A stretch of 28,312 bases of DNA from Chloromonas sp. AAM2 (lineage: Eukaryota > Chlorophyta > Chlorophyceae > Chlamydomonadales > Chlamydomonadaceae). Positions 1 to 8,800 of the stretch are shown here, piece by piece (the stretch's first letter is position 1; each line of letters starts with the position of its first letter). Position numbers and translations under genes: made by a program. The stretch covers positions 31,533 to 59,844 of the forward strand of contig QAXH01006108.1 in assembly GCA_004335635.1 (NCBI GenBank). Direction: 5' to 3'. The notes under the pieces were generated by a model, which had not been told where the DNA came from, searched no databases, and was given only the letters and a program-made list of their open reading frames with translations.

Positions 1-16
1 CCCCCCCCCCCCCCCC
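1..16. repeat. poly-C run at the window edge
   Basis: Sixteen C residues open the window, followed by another C-rich stretch (TACCCCCCAC). This is a homopolymer at the sequence edge; it may be a contig end or an assembly artefact. No gene is associated with it. Confidence 0.8.
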
Positions 17-1700
17 TACCCCCCCACCTGTTTGACCTCTAGTTTAGACCGTGACATGTAGAACAGAATTGCGAGCCAAACAAACTCTCAAATCTACGTG
101 TGCTTTAACCAGTTGTATCACACAAGGGGAGGGATTCCAACCCGTCACTACAATATGTGATAATGGTATTGTACAAAACCTGCTTGAAGGCTGTCAGCCA
201 CGCCTGTTGCATCTTCCTAAACAAAATCTGCAGGTAAAGCCAGTTTGATGTTTGCATCTAAATCACATGCGCTTCAAAGAACCGTCCCTAGGAGGCATGT
301 GCTGGTTGAGCACCTGCTTGGAATATTACTCATGTGTGCAAAGCTAGGCATTTTGCGTTGCATCTATCCAGGCATGTCATCTATGATGTGCTTCACCGTG
401 CTTCATGGTGTGCGCAAGGAGTTGGTATTTGCGTTGGACGTGCTTCATGGTGTGCACTCCCTCCTTGTAAAGCCAGACCTGTTTTGTTTTCCAATTCAAC
501 ATACCAGACCTGTCTTAAATGATTCAAAGCACCATCTTATGTCTGCTTGATGTTTGCACTGCCTACCACTTCCTGCAGCACAGGCAAGAGCCTGGCGCGA
601 CTCAAGTCTGTCAAGGCCCGGAAGAGGCCGGTCTTGACAGACGTAAGCATCTCTCATGATTCAGTGCCGAACACGACCACGAACGCACGACGCGAACCGA
701 ATTTATAGCAGTCAGGGTAACAATTGATGACATCACCGTTGATGTCATCACGGCCTCTGACATCATCCCGCGCAAAAGTTTGGGTTAGAAAGGTTTCATC
801 TGTTGCTAACCAGGTTGTTAGGATGGGATGGGCCATTTGTGGCAATGCTCGGGGCATAGTACCTTAAGACATATGGCGAGGGCCGCTGCGCGCCTCCACG
901 GCAAAAGTTCCACTAGGTTCATTCTGCGCCTAGAGTCGGCGGTTCACTTCTGCACCAGCATGGGATGTTCATGGCCGCTTCCGTTTCCATGTGCCGTGTC
1001 AGGCTGTTGCACCTGCCTCTGTCGCAACTGGCAGCCGCTCATGATGCCAAGTCCTGTCTACAACGGAATGGATGCATTGGCATTGGTCTGTACACTCGGT
1101 CATGCGTCAAGTCATTTGTCACATGTCCCCGTCTTGCCAAACTGACCCATGCTGATCAGCAATGCGCCTTGTACCAGTATATCCACATTGTTTTGTTCCA
1201 CAGTTGCCGCATGGCAATGACCGCTCAGTGGCTTGGGGAGGTACAAGCATGTCATGGAGAAGTCGAGGCAAGCAAACCAGCACACAGCAGTGTTATGTCA
1301 AGCATTGTCACGCGAGTCTGTTGACAACCCTTGCTTCAGTTGCAAGCATGTAATCTGTAGCACGTCTTTACAATATGTTTTCTGTAGCAACATGTCAAAT
1401 TTTTCCACGAATTTTTCCATGAGAATGCAATATTTGCAACTTGAAAACTGTTCGCAAAACCATCAGCACCGTAGGATCAGATCATATGTGCTATGTGATG
1501 AAAAAACAGTCATAAGCGGGATGGCTGACATGGTCCCACTCCAAGGTCAAAAGCATTCGTACCGTAGTATCAGATCATATGCGTTCCGCCCCCCTTCTCC
1601 CCAAACACAGTTCACAAAAGGCATGACCTGCTCCTGCTCTCGTGCTCTCATTGCAGCGTCAATTCTTGTACCAATCATGTGCCGGCAGCGCCCTAGTGCA
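17..1700. other. no confident gene; unassigned 5' stretch
   Basis: I see no exon chain with believable splice sites here. ORFs reach at most about 180 codons, and the longest (plus strand, 1233-1784) is rich in Cys, His, Ser and Arg and has no recognisable motif, as expected of chance reading. The stretch holds a cluster of TGATGTCA-like palindromes at 726-768 and one copy of a short dispersed G-rich repeat at 122-142 that recurs near 4900. Confidence 0.5.
726..768. promoter_or_regulatory. cluster of three TGATGTCA/TGACATCA half-palindromes
   Basis: Within 43 bases the core ATGACATCA or its complement TGATGTCAT occurs three times in alternating orientation. The core is one base from the bZIP/CRE palindrome TGACGTCA. 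The same core is found once at 14748-14755, between the OS-9 and aspartate aminotransferase genes. Binding by a bZIP factor is inference; no transcription unit next to this cluster could be defined. Confidence 0.25.
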
Positions 1701-1701
1701 G

Positions 1702-2214
1702 TTATGCTCGCTGCAGATATGTGTTGCAGGAGAAGGCCACCACTTCTGTGCTGCAGCATGCCAGATCATTCGCGGGTGCATTGATGTGCACCAGCCGCTG
1801 TGTTGCCATAGCCAGGACAACCAGCATGAACGGGTGTGCACCCATCATGTCTGGGCACCCGGCCAGATGTGTGCCATAGGTGCTGATCAGCCCGGTTGTC
1901 TGTGCTGCGGCTGTCAAGGGAGGAAGCCCAGGGCGAGCGTGGGGTACTATGAAGCCCATACCACGTGCCCTGTTCTTTATCATCCTGGATGTCGTTGCCA
2001 GGTTGTCGCACAGCACGTAGTCTGATGCTGCTGTGAATGCCACGTCTGGGGTTGCATACACCTGCAAATCCCCTACAAATACTTTCTCTGTAAAAACGGT
2101 CACCGGGTGACCGGGTGACCGGGTCTCCGGGTCAAGGAATATTCCGATTAAAACTGCTGTTCCGGGTCGAGGTTTCAACGGCTGTTCTAGTTTCTGGAAA
2201 GAAGTCTGCATCAC
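1702..2214 (-). CDS. unrecognised coding-like ORF, possible exon
   Basis: A 170-codon open frame on the minus strand with a balanced residue composition, including stretches such as VFTEKVFVGDLQVYATPDV (about residues 41-59). A possible acceptor (GATGCAG) lies at its start and a possible donor (GCAG/GTGTATG) inside it. The opposite strand of the same region gives Cys-rich reading, which favours the minus strand for 1702-2030. I do not recognise a family. It could be an exon of a transposon-derived or rearranged gene. It also contains a run of four 8-bp repeats. Confidence 0.3.
   Translation of the reverse strand: MMQTSFQKLEQPLKPRPGTAVLIGIFLDPETRSPGHPVTVFTEKVFVGDLQVYATPDVAFTAASDYVLCDNLATTSRMIKNRARGMGFIVPHARPGLPPLTAAAQTTGLISTYGTHLAGCPDMMGAHPFMLVVLAMATQRLVHINAPANDLACCSTEVVAFSCNTYLQRA
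2103..2133. repeat. 8-bp tandem repeat, four copies
   Basis: The unit CCGGGTGA is repeated twice exactly, followed by one copy ending in CT and one partial copy. It lies inside the minus-strand ORF at 1702-2214. Confidence 0.8.
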
Positions 2215-2248
2215 TGTGGCAAACTACTTGTATCAGACATCGAAGATG

Positions 2249-2454
2249 CTAGACAGGCAGAAGCTGCAGACGCATCTGGGTGACACGGTCTGCGTGCGGG
2301 GAGACCCAGTACGCCAAGCTGTCGCGGTACAGGCCGCTGCCGTCCAACATGACGCTGAATTGATTGAACTGATCAACGAGCTGCTGTCGGTTCGGACCAA
2401 GACAAGAGGCCGTTTTACCCCGCCGTGCCCAGCGACAGGGTTCTCCTCGAGCGC
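2249..2454 (-). CDS. candidate terminal exon, unrecognised protein
   Basis: On the minus strand an acceptor with a pyrimidine-rich tract (ATTGTTTCAG) ends at 2455 and is followed by an open frame to a TAG at 2249-2251. The second half reads like protein (LVDQFNQFSVMLDGSGLYRD and on to LQLLPV). The phase fits the donor at 2958 of the minus-strand exon 2959-3326. The first 20 or so residues look less natural and lie antisense to plus-strand exon A, so the true start may be an alternative acceptor at 2384. Family unknown. Confidence 0.3.
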
Positions 2455-2841
2455 CTGAAACAATTGGCGGACATTGCTAGCGTTCAGACTTGTCGAAAGT
2501 TCGGACACATGCTCATCCACGAGCCGGACATGCTGCTGTCAGGCCTGAGAGGGTGAGTCTTGCGCTTTTACCAAAAGCCCCAGTGTTGCGCTGCATCCCG
2601 TGCTGCACAGCACGGCCTTAAGTGCACAAGTATTGCTCCTGATGCAGGCAAGAACTACCTGGCTTGTCTGACCTGGGTAGCCTGGCGTGGGCATTGGCCG
2701 TCCGCTGCTCGACACATCGCCGAGCGATGTCCGCCCACGCAAACACTGCCACCAAGGAGCTGCTGCAAGACATAGACGACAAAACGCGGGAGCAAGTGGC
2801 TGCCTTGCTGGATAAGTTTTGTGTATTATGGCAGGATGCTG
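2368..2841 (+). pseudogene. two-exon gene fragment (exons A and B), unrecognised
   Basis: Exon A is open from 2368 to a donor at 2552/2553 (GG/GTGAGT). It is joined by a 95-nt intron with a good acceptor (TGATGCAG, 2641-2647) to exon B, 2648-2841, which ends at a donor GCTG/GTAACT. The join keeps the frame: the protein has natural composition, with a helical Leu-rich segment (VLLERLKQLADIASV) in A and an acidic helix (LLQDIDDKTREQVAALL) in B. No start codon and no further plus-strand exon in phase were found. The last 32 nt of exon B and the first 77 nt of the following intron form the left arm of the 109-bp inverted repeat. I think this is one part of a gene broken by inversion. The product is not recognised. 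Confidence 0.4.
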
Positions 2842-2918
2842 GTAACTGGCATCAGGTAATCGTACATGAAGAGCAGTATCAGCCAGTTGTAGCATTCACC
2901 TACAGCAGGCACATGTCT
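2810..2918. repeat. left arm of a 109-bp inverted repeat
   Basis: This arm is the reverse complement of 3471-3580 apart from one substitution and a small indel-containing patch next to the splice donor. It covers the end of exon B, the donor and the start of the intron. The arms are separated by 552 bp. I saw no clear target-site duplication outside the arms, so this is more likely an inverted duplication than a tidy DNA transposon. Confidence 0.85.
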
Positions 2919-2958
2919 GTAAAATGACGCTATTCTGCCTAATAAATAACGTACTCAC

Positions 2959-3326
2959 CGCAGACAGCACCATGTGGCGTCATTGCAGCTTGCATGTGCG
3001 CTTGCACTTCCACGGCCCTGTCTACAATGGGTGGCAGGACACCAGATGCCACCCGCATGGACAGAGGCGCAGGCATGCTGAAGCCTGTTCGGGGCACTGC
3101 CACCGAGGGCTTGACACGGAATGGCTTCCATGTGGTTGGCAGCAGCAGCCGCCTGTCACCTGGTCCGCCAAAGTGTGCCCAGGTGTTTGTGGCTGGGCCG
3201 TTGACCATGCGGAGCTTGTGTACTGGGCTTGCTGAGGTGGCGAACGGCTGGTCACGATGTTGGAGAGTGTCGCGCCTGGCAGCAGAGGCTTCGGCTTTTG
3301 CTTGCCTGATGGACTCAGAACATTTC
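2959..3326 (-). pseudogene. exon C of the broken gene, minus strand
   Basis: Between the inverted-repeat arms, the minus strand carries a 368-nt exon-like segment. It has an acceptor CACGCAG before 3326, 122 open codons, and a donor TGCG/GTGAGTAC at 2959/2958. The reading starts with a charged helix (CSESIRQAKAEASAARRD), then has segments such as WAHFGGPGDRRLLLPTTWKP. Its entry phase (two bases needed from upstream) matches the donor phase of the exon-B end copied in the right arm (GCATG/GTAACT, about 3548-3550), but not the copy in the left arm. No family recognised. Confidence 0.4.
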
Positions 3327-3470
3327 CTGCGTGCAGAGGCGTGCACACGGGTACGCAGGTGTGTTGAACAACGGCAACGGTTGCTGTCTTCTCAGCAGGC
3401 CACAACGGTTGTGCATGTGCAATGTCTATGGTGCAATGATCTTCAACCGTGCGGTTGACTATGTATGGCC

Positions 3471-3580
3471 AGACATGTGCCTGCTGCAGGTGAATGCTAC
3501 AACTGGCTGATACTGCTCTTCATGTACGATTACCTGATGCCAGTTACCATGCTTCCTGCCATAATACACAAAACTTATCC
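3471..3580. repeat. right arm of the 109-bp inverted repeat
   Basis: Inverted copy of 2810-2918. On the minus strand it holds a truncated copy of the exon-B end (KFCVLWQ followed by EAW instead of DAG) and the following donor. One extra base relative to the left arm changes the donor phase from 1 to 2. Confidence 0.85.
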
Positions 3581-3666
3581 GACCTGTCTGCATGTACCCG
3601 TTTGCCTGTGCCGATCTGCATAACCTTGTTTGCATGTTGCTTGTTGGTTACCTTCGCTTCCTATGC

Positions 3667-3837
3667 TCTGCGCATATGTATAGCATGTATAGCATATATA
3701 TGAATAGCATAGCGCATATGTATAGCATATATGTATAGCATAGCGCATATGTATAGCATATATGTATAGCATATATATGTATAGCATAGCGCATATGTAT
3801 AGCATATGCTCTGCGCATATGCAACGTGCGCATATAT
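3667..3837. repeat. AT-rich minisatellite
   Basis: Degenerate tandem repeats of words such as GCATATGTATA and GCATATATGTATA, with GCGCATATG recurring about every 35-40 bases. Many ATG and TAT triplets make spurious ORFs on both strands. The block is strongly self-complementary and could form cruciforms. Confidence 0.85.
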
Positions 3838-5700
3838 ACTTGCCATGCTCTCCGCACTGCAGCTGTGCGTTAGTACTTGGCCATTGGTACGGGCCAAATG
3901 GCAATCGTTTACATGTCAGAGTGGCAGTGGGCAGTGGGCAGTGCAAATAAGGTGCTGGGACCAATGCCACAGGACCTCATCAGCCCCTAACATGGTGCAC
4001 TGATGCACAGCGAGCGTCACATGGTAGTGCGGAAGGTGCTGGCTGGTGGACCTATGAATCAGCTTGTAAATGGCTGCTTCCCTTATGCAACCCTCATATG
4101 CCGCAACAGCATGGGCTTGCGTTGCCTGGGGCTATGCATCGTCTATCACGGTCCTGCACACGGGCTTGCAGTGCACGAGTCAACGTGTCATGCCGTCCCC
4201 GCCTCTGGTGACACCACCCTGCTTGATCTGCCCCTGGGACTCATGCCACACTCCCACCCTTGTTAACCTGCCCGTGTGTCCACGGGTACACTCTGCCCCT
4301 GCGCCCACTGTCAGCCTCGTGTGCTGGTCTATGCCGGGCTTGTATTCTCCCGTAGTAGGGATACAGTCCCAGAAAAACAGGCTTGCATGGCAAGGTGCAT
4401 CCCCCCTCCCCCCCGAGCTGGGCAGGGATGACGGCTGCGATTGAGTGGGCATATGTCTATCAACTGCACGAGGAGTCGAATGTGTCTGCTGCCGTCAACA
4501 GAACATCCCTGTTGTCGGCATGTCGTCGCTGGTTATCGCTGGTTGATTCACGTTTCATTTCACAGTAGAGCACTGTGGCGCAAGCACATCCCTACGACAT
4601 TGTCGCTGAGTCACTAGCACGTCGCTCCAGAAGGTCCCTGCCATGCCGTCCTCGGCGCTGATTGTTGCAACACTTGCGCGTGTGGCAGTGCAGCCATCGG
4701 CATCAAGGATGCAAACAAATATCGTAACGGGAATATTGAACAACGGATTCCAAAAAGGTGCATACCCTCCCCCCCAAGTTGAAAGTTCCTAAAGGAACTC
4801 TTGCATTGAAGTCAACATGGACTCTGACGGTCTGGCTGTCGTCCTCTTGTAACACGTTCTGATGCCTGCTTTTGAAAAGGCTACAAAAAGAGTAACACAA
4901 GGGGAGGGATTGGGACGGGGAGGGATTCCAACGAAGTAGGCAGCCGCGAACATGCCGTGAACATGCTGCGACCCACTCGTCTTCTGCCAAAACACTGTGC
5001 AAGCTGCCACACCCCACTTGTGAATGTGGCGGCAGAGTCACACAAACACTGTTCACTTCATATATGTTCAGGGGTGGTGCATGGTGTACTGTAAATTATC
5101 AAAGATACAGTTGTTCATTCCAGAGGGCATGATGCGCAACACTTGAGCTTCAGCACTGTTTGGCACTGTTTGGCACATGCGTGTCAATTGTCAATCACAG
5201 TTGCATTAGGAGCCAGAATTCCTACCTAAGTACCAAGCTGCATGCATACATCCCGGCTTGCATGTTACCATGAGCTGCACCTTGTACCACATCACTGTTG
5301 ACTGCCATGCGTGCCCACCTGCAGGGCCAGCAACCCTGGCCGCATCACATCTACCATGGTGCTTAACTTGATTTATAGGTCACATGTTCATGTATGCGCT
5401 CACTGGAGATGCGGCAAGTATTGAAATGAATTTATGCCCGTCACTGTCCAAACATTGCTACATGAACTACATGCCAGACAACTACATGCAAGTTACCGCC
5501 TTGTACGTGTGAAGCAGCACTTGAAGCTAGTTACAACGTTCCTGCTGATTATCAGGGCCGTTGGCATGGCAAATCTGCGTGTTGGTAATGGCTAACCGAA
5601 TGCAGGCTCTCCCGTCAGCAGAAGGGGTTTGATGTGGATTGTGGGAGTCTAACTTGTTCAAGCCCTGCATTGATCAGTTTGCGATACATTCTTGGTACAC
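3838..5700. other. stretch without a confident gene; orphan coding-like ORFs
   Basis: The minus strand holds short coding-like frames at 4180-4452 (contains TGEYKPGIDQHTRLTVGAGA), 4555-4743 (contains VTIFVCILDADGCTATRASV) and 4703-5056 (contains QTVRVHVDFNARVPLGTFNL). I could not join them by convincing splice sites. A short G-rich sequence at 4896-4932 repeats the one at 122-142, with an internal duplication. From about 5060 to 5700 I see nothing that looks coding; the sequence TTACA at 5531-5535 (TGTAA on the minus strand) is a possible algal polyadenylation signal for the OS-9 gene upstream of it on that strand. Confidence 0.35.
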
Positions 5701-5737
5701 ATGTGCTCGGGGTGCCTGGTGCAGATAGTTATGATCT

Positions 5738-5769
5738 GATAGTATCTTGCTGACCAGGTCTTGAAGACG
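5738..5769. repeat. 32-bp dispersed repeat, copy 1
   Basis: GATAGTATCTTGCTGACCAG and the next 12 bases recur at 13981-14012 with one difference. Copy 1 lies just downstream of the OS-9 stop codon; copy 2 lies in the first OS-9 intron. Both copies have the same orientation. Confidence 0.8.
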
Positions 5770-5870
5770 TGTGTCCACACATTCACAATGCAGAACTCAA
5801 TGGACAAGACAGGACCGCAGGAGCCACACCGAAAGCTGATCCCGGTTACAGAACAATGAATTCATCGACC

Positions 5871-8800
5871 TCAAAGCTCGTCATGTTGCTGGCCCATGTT
5901 TTGGTTGTCCATCTCGTTCTCAGCCACGCTTTGCAACCCGGCATCTTCTTCTGACCTTCCCTCCTCTTCTACAGACTGTGTCATCTCTGGTTTCTCTGGC
6001 TGCCCTGGTTGCTGCGATTGCTGCAGCTGGTCTGTGGGGTGCGGGTGCTCTGTCTGTTGCTCTTGCCGTGGCTCCTTTGGCTGCTCCTGTTGCTGTAACT
6101 GCTCCTGCTGGAATTGCTCCTGCTGCTGTCGCAGCTGCTCCTGTTCCTGCTGCTGGAATTGCTCCTGCTGCTGCAATAGCTCCTGCTGCTGCAATTGCTC
6201 CTGCTGCTGTCGCAGCTGCTCCTGTTCCTGCTGCTGGAATTGCTCCTGCTGCTGCAATTGCTCCTGCTGCTGTCGCGGCTGTTCCTGCTTCTGCAATTGC
6301 TCCTGCTGCTGTTGCAGCTGCTCCTGCTCCTGCTGCTGTGATTGCTCCTGCTGCTGCAATAGCTCCTGCTGCTGTTGCAGCTGCTCCTGCTCCTGCTGCT
6401 GTTGCAGCTGCTCCTGCTCCTGCTGCTGTCGCAGCTGCTCCTGTTCCTGCTGCTGCAATTGCTCCTGCTGCACCTGCTCTGGCTGCTGCATTTGCTCTGG
6501 CTGCTGCCACTGCTCCTGATGCACTGCCTGTGCTGGCTGCTGCACCTGCTCTGGCTCCAATTGTTGCTCGTGTTGCTGGGACAGGTCTGACAGCCTTCCC
6601 CCCTGCATGCACAGCACATCAATTGCCACTCCTGATTGCAAGCCCAATGCAACAGTAACAGACTTTATCCAATGCCCAAGCCAGTCACATGCTCAACATA
6701 ACTGCAACGAACAAGCTTACTGAGCCGCGCTACCGCCTGCACCATTTGCCTTTTGAAGCGTCAGACACTTTCTGAAGCATCGCATGCGTCTGTGGACAAC
6801 GTCAACTCCACCCGCAGGCATGCTCCGGTGATATGCGTCCGCTAATCCACAGGTCATCCGGATTCCAGCATGCACCAGCATTCCCTTCCCACGCCTCTCC
6901 TGCCTGTTAACTTGAATGACTTCCAGGCCTCCGCTTCTGCAAGCCTAACCTGTCCGGTCAAACCATCCTCCGCCCCCAAAAATCAGCCTTCCCAGCCCAC
7001 TTGTCCAGTCCAGGGCCCCAACACTTTCCAGCCCACTTGTCCAGTCCAGGGCCCCAACACTTTCCAGCCCACATTCTGGTACCATCTGAACTCCTGCTTA
7101 CCTCTTGCTCAACCAACGTATCAAGCGCCCGTATGTGCGCCAGTGCAGTGGCATGCGCATGCACGGCCGCTTGCTGGCGTGCGTGCGCCCGGGCCCTTGC
7201 GTCAGACATGCCCGTCTGCCTGCCCTGCTCCAGGACCTGTAGAGAAGCAGCAATCGGAAAACGCCGCATCATTACTATATTAATAGCATCATTACTATAT
7301 TAATATTCTTAGTATTATTGATAAACATTTGTCAGTCTCTCTCTGAGCGTCACTTCAGGTGTCATGTTATGGACGCAACCGTTACAGCACCTGCTCATAC
7401 GCCTCCTCCCGCGCTCGTGAGTACATGGCATGGTACGCAGCCGGCTGGTTGTCTGTGTGGGTGCCGGCAGCAACCTGCGAAGGGCGTGGGTGGGGAACCT
7501 GGGATGATGCGCCACGCATAGAGCTCAAAGATTATGCCTGACCACAGAATCTATAGAGCTACAGTCCAAGATGGCACTGCACTACAGTCGACAAAAGGTG
7601 GAGGAACAAATCCATTGTGATGACGGACGGCGGCTATGGTAGCTGCCATGGGATGTGCCGGATTATTTGCACTTTTTCCTTTAAAAGGCCGGATCATTTC
7701 TGCACGACCCCCGATCCTGCCCAGGTCTTTGCTTGGCATGTATTCCCTAGGAGAGTGTGCTTGGCATGACAACTTTGTATACACGTCTACAAAGCGCTCC
7801 CACACAGCCCCGTGCATGTGCGGTGCCGAACGTTTCAGGAGACAGTGAAGCTGATGCCCAGGACGGCCAACGAAAGACGCGAGACAGCAAACTGGACTTT
7901 GCCAGAACACTGACGTGCACATACGCATTATGATAGGTTGGCACGTCAGATCAGATAAGCCTCCCGAGTACTACATGATCACTCTGGCATTCTGGCTCCA
8001 CCTTTCATCCTGGGTCTGAGTCTGCACACTTTCCCCACGAGGTGCACACATCCCAACCCCTGAGCCATGTGCGCACACCTGGTCCTGTATGATGCGTGCC
8101 TGCTCCGGAGTGACGCCCGTGATCCGGCATTCGGGCGGCGTGTGCGCCACATCCCCCTCCTCCCGCACGTCACAGTCAGTGGAGATGGACAGCACCGATT
8201 CCTCCTGGGGCATGGGCTCCTCCTCAACCGCATGGTCAACCACCGCATGCTGCTCGGCAGCCATCTGCATGCACCGCACATGAACGCACGTGCATGATGG
8301 GCAGGCCAGAGGCACTGACACTGGAAGCACTAGCGTGGAATGCCTAAGCAGTTGCCTTCAGGCTCGTGGCCATGCCTGCTGTGCTATAGCTTCTGGCATG
8401 CGTCAAGCATGACGAACTGATAAGCAATGCTGATATTCTTTGCATTCTGACCCTCATCACTTATCACCCAACTTCTCTTAGCAGTGGGAGCCCTTGCCTT
8501 CGCCTGATTGACAGTTCACCACTCTGCTCAAACCACCGCGTGACGACTGACAGCATGCCAAACCAGTGAAAATTACAGTATTTATCAGTGTCAATCACTG
8601 TCCAAGCGATAAATTCACCAACAACTCAGTAACAAACTGAATCCGCTTACCAGTTCCAGTGCGTACGCATGCGCACGTTCGCGCGCCCGCTGCATGGCCT
8701 CCTCATCATGGTTCAGCGTGTCAGTGACCGACACGTCCGGGACGGGCACAGGTTCGGTTGTGGTGTCAGGCACCGACCCCTCCAGGCCGCCATCCAACGG

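Noticed and set aside
1233..1784. 183-codon plus-strand ORF
   Set aside because: Residue composition looks random (many Cys, Ser, His, Arg and Met), with no domain and no splice partners.
2810..3580. MITE or autonomous DNA transposon defined by the 109-bp inverted repeats
   Set aside because: No target-site duplication was seen, the arm starts inside a coding exon, and the spacer carries an exon whose phase matches the arm. An inverted duplication of gene sequence explains this better.
5896..6658. Long Cys/Ser-rich, Ala/Pro-rich and Leu-rich ORFs over the CAG/CTG block on both strands
   Set aside because: They are alternative readings of the same trinucleotide-like repeat. Only the Gln/Glu frame has an acceptor in phase with upstream exons and ends in a meaningful HDEL signal.
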